Under the pieces are notes generated by a model. That model saw nothing but the letters and a program-made list of their open reading frames with translations. It made no database searches and was not told the origin of the DNA. From Astrobacterium formosum (lineage in GTDB: Bacteria > Pseudomonadota > Alphaproteobacteria > Rhizobiales > Xanthobacteraceae), in contig JAVDCA010000022.1 in NCBI GenBank assembly GCA_030848545.1, positions 1 through 64,000 on the forward strand: DNA of 64,000 nt, in the 5' to 3' direction. This document shows positions 8,950-17,753 of the stretch, in pieces. The position numbers and the translations under genes are program-made. Positions within the stretch are counted from its first letter, which is position 1. Every line of letters begins with the position of its first letter.

Positions 8950-9975
8950 ATGACCGCCTCGCCGGACACGCTCGATGTCTCTTTGGTCGCAATCCCCGAG
9001 GCGATGCCTTCGACGCTGAGCGGGCTTTACGACGTCCTTGCCTCGGTGCACGCGCTGGGCGGGCCCGCCGAAGCGGCGGGCGGCAAACCACCCTTCCGGG
9101 TCTCGATCGTGGGCGAGCGCGCTGGCGCGCTCGAACTCGCCACCGGCCTGCCGCTGCCGGTCCAGCGCGCCGTCGCCGACATAGAGCGCACCGACATCGT
9201 CATCGTGCCCTCGCTGCATGTGCCCGGCGGCGCCTGGGCGACAGGGCGCTTCCCGGCGCTGGTCGACTGGCTCGGCGCCATGTACCGCGGCGGCGCGACC
9301 CTGTGCTCGGCCTGCTCGGGCATCTTCCTGATCGCCGAGACCGGCGTGTTCGACGGCCGCGATGCCACCGTGCACTGGGACTATGCGGTCGGATTCCGCC
9401 GCGCTTACCCGGCCGTGCGCGTGCATCCCGACAAGGTGCTGATCAGCGCCGGGGCGCGCGGAGAACTGCTCTCCTGCGGGACCTCCACATCGTGGTACGA
9501 CCTCGTGCTCTATCTCGTCGCCCGCCACTGCGGCGCCGCGACCGCCCAGGCCCTCACGCGTTACCTCGCCCTGCAGGCGCACCAGGAGGGCCTCGCTCCC
9601 TACATGGTCTTCGAGGCGCCGCGCGACCACGGTGACGCCCTCGTGGCCGAGGCACAGGATTGGCTCTCCGCAAACTATCCGGTGGCAAATCCGATCAGCG
9701 AGATCGTGCGCCGCTCCGGCCTCGCGGAGCGCAGCTTCAAGCGCCGCTTCACGGCGGCGACCGGGCTCGCCCCGATCGCCTATGTGCAGCGACTGCGTAT
9801 CGAGGAAGCCAAGCGCCGATTGGAACGCAGCCGTGCCTCGGTCGACGAGATATCCTGGCAGGTTGGCTACGAGGACGCGGCCTTCTTCCGCCGCCTGTTC
9901 CGCCGCGTGACGCAGCTCTCCCCCGGCGACTATCGGCGAAGATTCGCCATTCCAAAGGCAAATGCGGGGAAATGA
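8950..9975 (+). CDS. GlxA family AraC-type transcriptional regulator
   Basis: A 341-residue regulator fusing an N-terminal DJ-1/PfpI-like domain (residues 10-200) to a C-terminal AraC DNA-binding domain (about 235-335). The nucleophile-elbow-like segment ACSGIF carries Cys122, and the HWDYA motif that follows is conserved in the group. Both helix-turn-helix motifs are present (ISEIVRRSGLAERSFKRRF and VDEISWQVGYEDAAFFRRLF). The ATG has a strong Shine-Dalgarno (AGGGAGG). Members usually sense small nitrogenous metabolites; the ligand here is unknown. Its divergent neighbour is the methyltransferase. Confidence 0.9.
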   Translation: MTASPDTLDVSLVAIPEAMPSTLSGLYDVLASVHALGGPAEAAGGKPPFRVSIVGERAGALELATGLPLPVQRAVADIERTDIVIVPSLHVPGGAWATGRFPALVDWLGAMYRGGATLCSACSGIFLIAETGVFDGRDATVHWDYAVGFRRAYPAVRVHPDKVLISAGARGELLSCGTSTSWYDLVLYLVARHCGAATAQALTRYLALQAHQEGLAPYMVFEAPRDHGDALVAEAQDWLSANYPVANPISEIVRRSGLAERSFKRRFTAATGLAPIAYVQRLRIEEAKRRLERSRASVDEISWQVGYEDAAFFRRLFRRVTQLSPGDYRRRFAIPKANAGK

Positions 9976-10114
9976 CCGTCCCGTAACGGCCCGATAACGC
10001 GCAGGTTACGGTCGTCCGGATGCCTTCGTGAGCGGCTTCGGTCACTGTTGAGAAATCGCAACCGGCGATTCACCACAGGATCCGCCGGCGGCCTGCCTGA
10101 TGAAGGTTGTCACG

Positions 10115-10402
10115 ATGAAATCGCTGGTGATGAAACGTTCGATCGTCATTGCGGGTCACAAGACCAGCATCAGTCTCGAATACGACTTCTGGACCGGGCT
10201 GAAGGAGATCGCCCGAAGCCGCGGAATGACGCTCTCGGAGATGGCGGCTTTCATCGACGCCGAACGCCAGACCGGAAACCTGTCGTCCGCCGTGCGCCTG
10301 TTCGTGCTCGACCACTTCCGCAGCCGCTCCGCACCGGCAGCCGGGCCGACCCGCCGGGTGCCGGCCGACACGAGCATCCATCTCCTCCGCCCCGGCGCAT
10401 GA
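10115..10402 (+). CDS. Ribbon-helix-helix domain protein
   Basis: A 95-residue protein of the alphaproteobacterial ribbon-helix-helix group (PF13467-like). The strand KRSIVIAGHKTSISLEYDFW is followed by helices LKEIARSRGMTLSEMAAFI and a SSAVRLFVLDHFR helix. Three nearby ATGs (10100, 10115, 10130) are possible. I chose 10115 because GAAGG lies eight bases upstream of it, while the first has no ribosome site. Such proteins bind DNA as dimers; the target is unknown. It converges on prpE. Confidence 0.8.
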   Translation: MKSLVMKRSIVIAGHKTSISLEYDFWTGLKEIARSRGMTLSEMAAFIDAERQTGNLSSAVRLFVLDHFRSRSAPAAGPTRRVPADTSIHLLRPGA

Positions 10403-10485
10403 TGTGAACCGGTTTCAGGACTACGCATGATCGCGTAGCGCCGCGACCGTCCACACCTGCGTCCATCACCTCCCGAGACCGCCGG

Positions 10486-12441
10486 TCAGGACGCTCCCTG
10501 TAGCGCCCCGACGCCGTGGCTTTCGAGTTCGTGCCTGATCTCGTCCAGCGCCATCGGATCGTCGATGGTCGCCGGCATGGTCCAGGCCTCGCCATCGGCG
10601 ATCTTCTTCATGGTGCCGCGCAGGATCTTGCCCGAGCGCGTCTTGGGCAGCCGCGCCACCGTGATGGCGAGCTTGAAGGCGGCGACCGGGCCGATCTTGT
10701 CACGCACCAGGGCGACGATCTCCTTCTCGATCTCCGCCGGCGAGCGCTCGACCCCCGACTTCAGGACGATGAAGCCGCACGGCACCTCGCCCTTGAGGTC
10801 GTCATGGATGCCGATGACGGCGCATTCGGCGACGTCCCGGTGGGACGCCAGCACCTCCTCCATGCCGCCGGTCGAAAGCCGATGGCCGGCGACGTTGATG
10901 ATGTCGTCGGTGCGCCCCATGACGTAGACATAGCCGTCGTCGTCGATGAAGCCCGCATCGGCGGTCTTGTAGAAGCCGGGGAATTCGGTGAGGTAACTTT
11001 CGCGCATGCGCGCGTCCTGGCGCCACAGGGTCGGCAGGCAGGCGGGCGGCAGCGGCAGCTTGATGACGATCGAACCCATCCGGTTTGGCGCCACGTCCTT
11101 GCCGGCCTCGTCGACGATGCGCACGTCGTAGCCCGGCATGGGTACGGTGGGCGAGCCGTGCTTGACCGGCAGCATGCCGATGCCGACCGGATTGCCGGCG
11201 ATGGCCCAGCCGGTTTCGGTCTGCCACCAATGGTCGATCACCGGCACGTTCAGGAGCCGTTCCGCCCACTGGATCGTGTCCGGATCGGCGCGTTCGCCGG
11301 CGAGGAAGAGCGTGCGGAAGTTCTTCAGGTCGTATTGCGCCATCAGCTTGCCGTCCGGATCCTCCTTCTTGATGGCCCGGAAGGCGGTCGGGGCCGTGAA
11401 CAGCGCCACGGCGCCGTGCTCGGAAATGACCCGCCAGAAGGCGCCGGCGTCGGGCGTGCCGATCGGCTTGCCCTCGTAGAGGATCGTGGTCGCGCCGAGA
11501 AGCAGCGGCGCATAGACGATGTAGGAATGACCGACCACCCAGCCGATGTCGGAGGCGGTCCACCACACCTCGCCGGGCGCGATGCCGTAGAGGTTCCGCA
11601 TCGACCAGATGAGCGCCACCATGTGGCCGCCATTGTCGCGCACCACGCCCTTCGGCCTGCCGGTCGTTCCCGACGTGTAGAGGATGTAGAGCGGGTCGGT
11701 CGCGGCGACGCGCACGCAATCGGCGGTCTTGCCGCCGGCGCGGGCGGCCTCGCGCATGGACGCCCAGTCGTAGTCGCGGCCCGGCATCAGATCGGCGCGC
11801 TTCTGCGGACGCTGCAGGACGATGCAACTGTCGGGCTTGAAGCGCGCGAGCGCGAGCGCCTCGTCGAGCAGCGGCTTGTATGCGACGATGCGGCTCGCCT
11901 CGATGCCGCAGCTCGCCGTCAGGATCAGCTTCGGCTCCGCATCATCGATGCGGGTGGCAAGCTCCTTGGCGGCAAAGCCGCCGAAGACCACCGAATGCAC
12001 GGCGCCGAGCCTGGCGCAGGCGAGCATGGCCACCACCGCCTCCGGCACCATGGGCATGTAGAGGATGACGCGGTCGCCCTTCTCGACGCCGAATTCGGCC
12101 AGCACGGCCGCGAAGGTCTTCACCTCGGCGAGCAGCTCCGCATACGTGAAGGTCTTCTTGGTGGCGGTGACGGGCGAATCGTAGATCATCGCCGCCTGGC
12201 CGCCGCGGCCGCCGACGACGTGGCGGTCCAGCGCGTTGTAGCAGGTGTTGCACACACCGCCGACGAACCAGCGGCCATAGACGCCGAGATCGGGATCGAA
12301 GGCCTTGGCGGGCTTTTGATACCAGTCGACCGCCTCGGCGGCCTCACTCCAGAATCCCTGCGGATCGGCAAGCGAACGCCGATGCATGTCGTGGTAGCGG
12401 CTCGGCTCTCCGGACGGGCGGCGGAACGCGCTCGCGGTCAT
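10486..12441 (-). CDS. prpE: Propionyl-CoA synthetase
   Basis: A 651-residue AMP-forming acyl-CoA synthetase of the acetyl/propionyl group, which activates propionate with ATP and CoA. The N-terminal ACAS_N segment (SRYHDMHRRSLADPQGFW) is typical of PrpE. The P-loop TSGTTGRPKGVVRDNGGH (about 256-273) and the WWQTETGW motif are present, as is the C-terminal lysine region KTRSGKILRGTMKK targeted for acetylation in this family. Full length for the family. No methylcitrate-cycle genes are adjacent. It is divergently arranged with the TSUP exporter gene. Confidence 0.9.
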   Translation of the reverse strand: MTASAFRRPSGEPSRYHDMHRRSLADPQGFWSEAAEAVDWYQKPAKAFDPDLGVYGRWFVGGVCNTCYNALDRHVVGGRGGQAAMIYDSPVTATKKTFTYAELLAEVKTFAAVLAEFGVEKGDRVILYMPMVPEAVVAMLACARLGAVHSVVFGGFAAKELATRIDDAEPKLILTASCGIEASRIVAYKPLLDEALALARFKPDSCIVLQRPQKRADLMPGRDYDWASMREAARAGGKTADCVRVAATDPLYILYTSGTTGRPKGVVRDNGGHMVALIWSMRNLYGIAPGEVWWTASDIGWVVGHSYIVYAPLLLGATTILYEGKPIGTPDAGAFWRVISEHGAVALFTAPTAFRAIKKEDPDGKLMAQYDLKNFRTLFLAGERADPDTIQWAERLLNVPVIDHWWQTETGWAIAGNPVGIGMLPVKHGSPTVPMPGYDVRIVDEAGKDVAPNRMGSIVIKLPLPPACLPTLWRQDARMRESYLTEFPGFYKTADAGFIDDDGYVYVMGRTDDIINVAGHRLSTGGMEEVLASHRDVAECAVIGIHDDLKGEVPCGFIVLKSGVERSPAEIEKEIVALVRDKIGPVAAFKLAITVARLPKTRSGKILRGTMKKIADGEAWTMPATIDDPMALDEIRHELESHGVGALQGAS

Positions 12442-12676
12442 AGGCTTCCTCCCTGGCCGCGGGCCGGATGGCTCGGCGTCTTCCGCGGCCTTTGTGGTGC
12501 GATCGGACCGATTTTTCTCTCGGCCGTGGTGTGATTAAAGCGCGTCCTTGTCCAGTTCACAATTCGGCTATGCCGGCGCAAGGCTGGCGCTCGCGCCGCC
12601 GATGGGCTTTGATCGGGGGGTGTTCGGCGGAAAACATGCCGCCTTTATTGAACTTCGCAAGGCGCCGCCCCCTCCC

Positions 12677-13432
12677 GTGATCACCGATCTGTACTTCTAT
12701 GCGCTGGCCGTCCCGGCCGTGATCTGCCTCGGCCTGTCGAAGGGCGGCTTTGCGGCCTTCGGCAGCATCTCGACGCCTTTGCTCGCCCTCTATCTGCCGC
12801 CCCTGGAGGCGGCCGCGATCGTGCTGCCGCTCCTGATCACCCAGGACATGATCTCGGTGTGGAACTACCGCAAGGATTGGAGCCGCTGGAATTTCCGGGT
12901 GCTGCTCACGGGAGCGGTGGTCGGCATCGGGGCGGCCTGGCTGGTGGCGGCGCACGTGTCCGACAATGCGGTGCGCATCACCGTCGGGCTGATCGGCGTC
13001 GCCTTCGTGGCCAATGCGTGGTGGGGGAAAAAGCCCGCCACCATCAAGCCCCCGACCGCCGCCAAGGGTGTGTTCTGGGGAGCATTGTCGGGCTTCACCT
13101 CGACCATGTCGCAGGCAGGCGGGCCGCCCTTCCAGGTGTTCGTGCTGCCGCAGCAGTTGCCGAAAATGACCCTGGTGGGCACCAGCACGGTCTTCTTCGC
13201 TGCCGTCAACGCCCTCAAGGTGATCCCCTATTTCGCCCTCGGCCAGTTCTCTCCAAAAGGGCTCGCGACCTCGGTGGTGTTGCTACCGGTTGCGGTCGCG
13301 GCCAACATGCTCGGCATCTGGCTGGTGAGGATCACCCCCACCGAGCTCTTCTACCGGATCGCCTACTGGATGGTCCTTTTCATCTCGTGCGGTCTCCTGT
13401 GGCAGGGGATCAGCCACGCCCTGGCGGGATGA
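12677..13432 (+). CDS. TSUP (TauE/SafE) family membrane transporter
   Basis: A 251-residue inner-membrane protein with about eight helices, of the TauE/SafE family that moves sulfite, sulfoacetate or other small organic anions. The family marker GLSKGGFAAFG lies in the first helix, and the second half repeats the pattern (GALSGFTSTMSQAGGPPF). I placed the start at the GTG at 12677, just before the first conserved strand. In-frame ATGs at 12548 and 12602 would add a non-hydrophobic head that the family lacks. The start choice is uncertain. Confidence 0.85.
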   Translation: MITDLYFYALAVPAVICLGLSKGGFAAFGSISTPLLALYLPPLEAAAIVLPLLITQDMISVWNYRKDWSRWNFRVLLTGAVVGIGAAWLVAAHVSDNAVRITVGLIGVAFVANAWWGKKPATIKPPTAAKGVFWGALSGFTSTMSQAGGPPFQVFVLPQQLPKMTLVGTSTVFFAAVNALKVIPYFALGQFSPKGLATSVVLLPVAVAANMLGIWLVRITPTELFYRIAYWMVLFISCGLLWQGISHALAG

Positions 13433-13456
13433 ACGCGGCATCGAGGAGAACCCCAA

Positions 13457-14407
13457 ATGGCGGCTGAACCCACCATGCCGGCACTGGACTTCGACCTGCA
13501 GGGCCATCGCGGCGCCCGTGGCCTCTATCCGGAAAACACCATTTCGGGCTTCAAACGCGCGCTTGGTATCGGGGTGACGACGTTCGAAATCGATCTCGGC
13601 ATGACCCGCGACGACGTCCTGGTGATCAGCCACGACAGCGCCCTCAATCCCGACATCACGCGCGGTCCGGACGGCGCATTCCTGACCGCCCGCGGGCCCG
13701 TGATCCGCACCCTGACGTTCTCAGAACTCGCCCGCTACGACGTCGGCCGCATCAAGCCGGGCACCGATTATGCGCGCCGCTATCCGGACCAACAGCCGAT
13801 CGACGGCGCCCGCATTCCGGCGCTCTCCGAACTGTTCGAACTGCTGCAAAAGCCGGCCGCCGCGCATGTCCGCCTGCTCATCGAATTGAAGCTCAAGCCC
13901 GGCAACCATGATGCCCCCGACCCGCCGACCTTCGCGGCCGCGGTCGCGAAGGCGATCCGCGCCGCCGGCATGACGAACCGGGTGACCGTGCAGTCGTTCC
14001 ACTGGCAGGTCGTGGTGGAGATCGCGAAGATCGCGCCGGAGATTCCCCGCGCCGTCCTGTCGGTGGAGAGCGCCGAGGAGGACACGATCCAGCGTGGCCG
14101 ACCGGGCCCATCGCCGTGGACGGCGGGGCTCGCCGTCGACGATTTCGGCGGCTCGGTGCCGCGCATGGTGGTCGCCGCCGGCGCCGGACAGTGGACGCCG
14201 TACTTCCGCAATGTGGACGCCGAGGTGATGCGCGAGGCCCGCGCGGCCGGCGTCAGGGTCGTGCCGTGGACCGTCAACGAACCCGCCGAAATGGCGCGCC
14301 TGATCGCGCTCGGCGTCGACGGCATGATCTCCGATCACCCCGACCGCCTTCGCGCCGTGATGGCCGACAAGGGCCTGCGGCTGCCCCCGCAGGTGCAGAT
14401 CGGGTGA
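13457..14407 (+). CDS. Glycerophosphodiester phosphodiesterase family protein
   Basis: A 316-residue GDPD-family enzyme that would release sn-glycerol 3-phosphate from glycerophosphodiesters. The catalytic HRGARGLYPENT starts at His17, and the acidic pair lies in FEIDLGMTRDD with a second histidine in VISHD. The C-terminal part has the family sequence VPWTVNEPAEMARLIALGVDGMISDHPD. No signal peptide, so cytoplasmic. A GAGGAGAA ribosome site precedes the ATG. It follows the TSUP gene by 24 bases, so the two may be cotranscribed. Confidence 0.9.
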   Translation: MAAEPTMPALDFDLQGHRGARGLYPENTISGFKRALGIGVTTFEIDLGMTRDDVLVISHDSALNPDITRGPDGAFLTARGPVIRTLTFSELARYDVGRIKPGTDYARRYPDQQPIDGARIPALSELFELLQKPAAAHVRLLIELKLKPGNHDAPDPPTFAAAVAKAIRAAGMTNRVTVQSFHWQVVVEIAKIAPEIPRAVLSVESAEEDTIQRGRPGPSPWTAGLAVDDFGGSVPRMVVAAGAGQWTPYFRNVDAEVMREARAAGVRVVPWTVNEPAEMARLIALGVDGMISDHPDRLRAVMADKGLRLPPQVQIG

Positions 14408-14420
14408 CGGCCACCGCTCG

Positions 14421-14436
14421 CCGCCGTCGCCGGCGG
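14421..14436 (+). other. GC-rich hairpin after the phosphodiesterase gene
   Basis: CCGCCG and CGGCGG flank a four-base loop, 13 bases downstream of the stop codon. There is no U-tract, so it is at best a weak or Rho-assisted terminator or an mRNA end stabiliser. Confidence 0.3.
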
Positions 14437-14527
14437 ATGGGCATCGCGTCTTGCTTCGACTTGCACTTCAACCCCGCGAGATCATGCCGTAGTCTGGCGG
14501 CAGCCAGAACACGCGGGGGAAGCGCAC

Positions 14528-16153
14528 ATGACGTCGCCTTACGACGCAGGACTCGACAAGAATCCGGCCAACCATCAGCCGCTGACACCGTTGACGCTGC
14601 TCGAACGCGCCGCCGCGGTGTTTCCGGATCACACGGCGATCATCCACGGGCGGCTCGCCCGCAGCTATCGCGATTTCTACACCCGCAGCCGCCGGCTCGC
14701 CTCGGCGCTCGCGAAGGCGGGCGTCCGCCGCGGCGACACCGTGTCGGTCATGCTCGCCAACACGCCGGCCATGCTGGAGGCGCACTACGGCGTGCCCATG
14801 GCGGGCGCCGTGCTCAACACCCTCAACACCAGGCTCGATGCGGCGATCCTCGCCTTCACGTTCGATCACGCCGAGACCAGGCTTTTGATCACCGATCGTG
14901 AGTTCTCCAAGGTCATCAAAGAGGCGCTGGCGCTCGCCCGGACGAAGCCGATCGTCGTCGACTACGACGACCCGGAGTTTTCGGGGACCGGCGAACGGCT
15001 CGGCGATATCGAATACGAGGATTTTCTCGCCTCCGGCGACCCTGACTACAGGTGGGATATGCCCGCCGACGAGTGGGATGCCATCACGCTCAACTACACG
15101 TCGGGCACGACCGGCGACCCCAAGGGCGTCGTCTATCACCACCGCGGCGCCTATCTCCTCGCCGTCGCCAACATCATCACCTGCGCCATGGGCCGGCACC
15201 CGGTCTATCTGTGGACCCTGCCCATGTTCCACTGCAACGGCTGGTGTTTCCCCTGGTCGCTGTCGGTGGTCGCCGGCACCCATGTGTGCCTGCGCGCCGT
15301 GCGGACCGCCGCCATGTACGACGCCATCGCGACCCATCGGGTGACCCATCTGTGCGGCGCCCCCATCGTCATGGCGACGCTCCTCAATGCCGCCGACACA
15401 GACAGGAAACCCCTGCCCCACACCGTGCAGTTCGTCACCGCGGCGGCGCCGCCGCCGGAAGCCGTGCTCGCCGCCATGAAGGCGGCGGGCTTCAACGTCA
15501 CCCATGTGTATGGCCTGACCGAGTGCTACGGCCCCGCCGTCGTCAACGACTGGCACGCCGAATGGGACGCGCTTCCGGCGGCCGAACAGGCGGCCCGCAA
15601 GGCCCGCCAGGGTGTGCGCTATCCCTGCCTGGAGCGCCTCGACGTTCTCGACCCCGAGACTCTGCAACCCGTACCCCGCGACGGCGAGACCCTGGGCGAA
15701 GTGATGATGCGCGGCAACGTGGTCATGAAGGGCTATCTCAAGAACAAGAGCGCCACCGACAAGGCCTTCGCGGGCGGCTGGTTTCACACCGGCGACCTCG
15801 GCGTCATGCATCCCGACGGCTATATCCAGCTGAAAGACCGCTCCAAGGACATCATCATTTCGGGCGGCGAGAACATTTCGTCCATCGAGGTCGAAGACGC
15901 CCTCTACAAGCACCCAGCCGTCGCGGTGGTCGCCGTGGTGGCGCGCCCGGACGACAAATGGGGCGAGACGCCCTGCGCCTTCGTGGAATTGCGCGACGGC
16001 AAGGAGGCGAGCGCCGAGGACCTCATCGCCTGGTGCCGGGAGCATCTCGCGGCGTACAAATGCCCGCGCGCGATCGTGTTCACCGAGGTGCCGAAGACGA
16101 GCACGGGGAAGATCCAGAAGTATAAGCTGAGGGAGATGGCGAAGGGGATGTGA
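14528..16153 (+). CDS. AMP-forming acyl-CoA synthetase (AlkK-like, medium-chain type)
   Basis: A 541-residue ATP-dependent acyl-CoA ligase. It shows the AMP-binding loop TSGTTGDPKGVVYHHRGA (about 193-210), the substrate-side segment PMFHCNGWCFPW typical of AlkK-like medium-chain fatty acyl-CoA ligases, the adenine motif VYGLTECYGP and the C-terminal lysine in KTSTGKIQK. It activates fatty acids for beta-oxidation; the chain length is inferred from the subgroup. It is monocistronic or followed by the antitoxin gene 19 bases later. Confidence 0.9.
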   Translation: MTSPYDAGLDKNPANHQPLTPLTLLERAAAVFPDHTAIIHGRLARSYRDFYTRSRRLASALAKAGVRRGDTVSVMLANTPAMLEAHYGVPMAGAVLNTLNTRLDAAILAFTFDHAETRLLITDREFSKVIKEALALARTKPIVVDYDDPEFSGTGERLGDIEYEDFLASGDPDYRWDMPADEWDAITLNYTSGTTGDPKGVVYHHRGAYLLAVANIITCAMGRHPVYLWTLPMFHCNGWCFPWSLSVVAGTHVCLRAVRTAAMYDAIATHRVTHLCGAPIVMATLLNAADTDRKPLPHTVQFVTAAAPPPEAVLAAMKAAGFNVTHVYGLTECYGPAVVNDWHAEWDALPAAEQAARKARQGVRYPCLERLDVLDPETLQPVPRDGETLGEVMMRGNVVMKGYLKNKSATDKAFAGGWFHTGDLGVMHPDGYIQLKDRSKDIIISGGENISSIEVEDALYKHPAVAVVAVVARPDDKWGETPCAFVELRDGKEASAEDLIAWCREHLAAYKCPRAIVFTEVPKTSTGKIQKYKLREMAKGM

Positions 16154-16172
16154 AGGAGGGTCTAGAAATCTC

Positions 16173-16436
16173 ATGCCACGAAAACGCTCCACGTGGTCGA
16201 TCCGGGACGCCAAGAACAGCTTCAGCGCCGTGGTCGAGGCCGCGCAGCACACACCGCAGGTCGTCACCAAGCACGGCAAGGCGACGGTGGTGATCGTGGC
16301 GGCCGACGAATACGCGCGCCTGCAGACGCACGAGCGCCTCAATGCCCCGCGGTTCGTCGATCATCTTCTCGCCATGCCTACCGACGATGGCGGCTTCGAG
16401 CGCCTGCGCGCACGCCTCCGGGACATCGACTCCTGA
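16173..16436 (+). CDS. Phd/YefM-family antitoxin
   Basis: An 87-residue type II antitoxin. The N-terminal DNA-binding part reads WSIRDAKNSFSAVVEAA, followed by VVTKHGKATVVIVAADEYARL, both hallmarks of the Phd/YefM family. Such proteins neutralise a partner toxin and repress their own operon. AAGGAGGG lies upstream of the ATG. Its stop overlaps the start of the downstream VapC-like reading by one base (TGATG), the usual coupling of such pairs. The partner is broken, so the antitoxin may now be an orphan. Confidence 0.85.
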   Translation: MPRKRSTWSIRDAKNSFSAVVEAAQHTPQVVTKHGKATVVIVAADEYARLQTHERLNAPRFVDHLLAMPTDDGGFERLRARLRDIDS

Positions 16437-16614
16437 TGTATCTCATCGACACCGTCGTGCTTTCGGAACCACGCAAGCGACGCCACAATCCGCGCGTGGT
16501 GGCCTGGCTCGAATCCGTCGATGACGGCGACCTGTTCTCAGCGTCGTAACGATCGCGGAGATCGAATGCGGCATCGAACGGCAGCATTGCATCGATCCGC
16601 CCTTCACAGAATGA
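16436..16614 (+). pseudogene. VapC-like PIN-domain toxin, frameshifted and truncated
   Basis: The reading from the ATG at 16436 gives MYLIDTVVLSEPRK, the standard PIN-domain start with the first catalytic Asp, and continues to DGDLFSAS before a stop at about 16549. Moving one base restores the family sequence SVVTIAEIECGIERQ, containing the conserved Glu, which then stops at 16612-16614. One base is therefore missing near 16540 (DLF-L-SVVTIAEI expected). The remaining two thirds of a PIN domain, with the later acidic residues, are absent. The toxin is almost certainly inactive. Confidence 0.8.
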
Positions 16615-16664
16615 TACTCTTAAATCGTTGATATTACGATATAAATTCAATTTCAGATGCATCT

Positions 16665-16715
16665 AAGATATATCTTGCTCTGCGTCCGCATTTGATCTAT
16701 CTAAAGATATATCTT
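16665..16715 (+). promoter_or_regulatory. Twin palindromic operator upstream of the PadR regulator gene
   Basis: The perfect 12-base palindrome AAGATATATCTT occurs twice, at 16665-16676 and 16704-16715, with centres 39 bases apart, in a strikingly AT-rich stretch (about 16618-16735) inside a GC-rich chromosome. The second copy ends 44 bases before the ATG of the PadR gene. AT-rich TATATC/GATATA palindromes are typical PadR-family targets, so autoregulation is likely. The surrounding AT-rich bases probably also contain the promoter. Confidence 0.7.
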
Positions 16716-16759
16716 CTCTCGCATCGAGAGAACGATCCATTCCAACCAAGGAGCGACAA

Positions 16760-17443
16760 ATGTTCGGACAGCGACATGGCGGGCGCGACGGCGAGGGGCG
16801 GCAGGACTGGGGAGGCCCACACCTCCGCGGCGGTGACGACGACGGCAAGTGGGCGGCCGGGCGTGGCGGCGGACGCCACGGCGGATTCGGCTGGGGCGGG
16901 CGCCATGGCTTCGGCGGCGGCCGTCACGGCGACGACACGATGCGGCCGGGCCGCATGCTCGGACAGGGCGACCTGCGGCTGATCGTGCTGGCGCTGATCG
17001 CCGAGCAGCCCCGCCACGGCTACGACATCATCAAGGTCCTGGAGGAGAAGACCGCCGGCTGGTACGCACCCAGTCCCGGCATCGTCTATCCCACCCTCAC
17101 CTATCTGGAAGAGGCCGGACACGCGGTCGGCGAAATGGAGGGCGCCAAGAAGCGCTACGCCATCACCGACGACGGGCGCGCCTATCTTGCGGAAAACCGC
17201 ACCCTCGCGGATGCCGTCATGGCCAAGTTGGCGGCGGTCGGCGCCAAGATGGAGCGCATGAACCGCGAGCGCGGCCCGCGCGAGGGCGATCGCGACGACG
17301 GGCACGGCCTGCCGCCCCTGGTCCATGCCGCGCTGCGCAACATTCGCGAGGCCGCCGTCGCCAAGCTCGCCGCCGACGTCGAGGCCGAGACCCACATCGT
17401 CGAGGTGCTGGCGCGGGCGGCCGCCGACATCCGCCGCGGTTAG
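16760..17443 (+). CDS. PadR-family regulator with His/Gly-rich N-terminal extension (YqjI-like)
   Basis: A 227-residue regulator. Residues 1-60 are glycine-, histidine- and acid-rich (His6, His21, His40, His49, His56), then a winged helix follows at about 68-150 (LIVLALIAEQPRHGYDIIKVLEE, then SPGIVYPTLTYLEEAG) and a C-terminal dimer helix. E. coli YqjI has the same layout: a His-rich head that binds nickel on a PadR domain that represses the ferric reductase gene yqjH. Nickel or other metal sensing here is inference from that layout. Two identical palindromes precede the gene. A Fur-like gene follows 10 bases after the stop. Confidence 0.87.
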   Translation: MFGQRHGGRDGEGRQDWGGPHLRGGDDDGKWAAGRGGGRHGGFGWGGRHGFGGGRHGDDTMRPGRMLGQGDLRLIVLALIAEQPRHGYDIIKVLEEKTAGWYAPSPGIVYPTLTYLEEAGHAVGEMEGAKKRYAITDDGRAYLAENRTLADAVMAKLAAVGAKMERMNRERGPREGDRDDGHGLPPLVHAALRNIREAAVAKLAADVEAETHIVEVLARAAADIRRG

Positions 17444-17453
17444 GAGCGGGTCG

Positions 17454-17705
17454 ATGTCGGCAACTCCCGATGGCACGGTCGGTCACCGCCTCAAGGCCTA
17501 CGGCCTGCGGTCGACCCGGCCGCGCCGCATCCTCGTGCGCGTGCTCGCCGAATTGGCGCCCTGCACCGACCCGATCGCGTTGTTCGAACTGGCGCGGCAA
17601 TACGATCACCGGATTGCGCGCTCGACGGTCTACCGGTTCCTGGCGCGGCTTCGCCGCAAGGGCATCACGGCGCCGTCACAGGGCACGCTACTTCACACGC
17701 ATTGA
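17454..17705 (+). CDS. Fur-like winged-helix protein lacking the C-terminal metal/dimer domain
   Basis: An 83-residue protein whose residues 9-68 read like the DNA-binding half of Fur-family regulators: HRLKAYGLRSTRPRRILVRV, an ELAxxYDHRI helix region, then ARSTVYRFLARLRRKG matching the Fur recognition helix TVYRxLxxLxxxG. It stops right after the winged helix; the usual C-terminal half with HxHxxxxC-type ligands is absent, and no other frame downstream restores it. It is coupled to the PadR gene with a 10-base gap. Either a remnant of a Fur/Zur gene or a minimal regulator without its own sensor domain. Confidence 0.65.
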   Translation: MSATPDGTVGHRLKAYGLRSTRPRRILVRVLAELAPCTDPIALFELARQYDHRIARSTVYRFLARLRRKGITAPSQGTLLHTH

Positions 17706-17753
17706 CGCTCGCGCGTCCCCGCGGCCCGAAACCGGCACGCCTCCTGCATCGCC

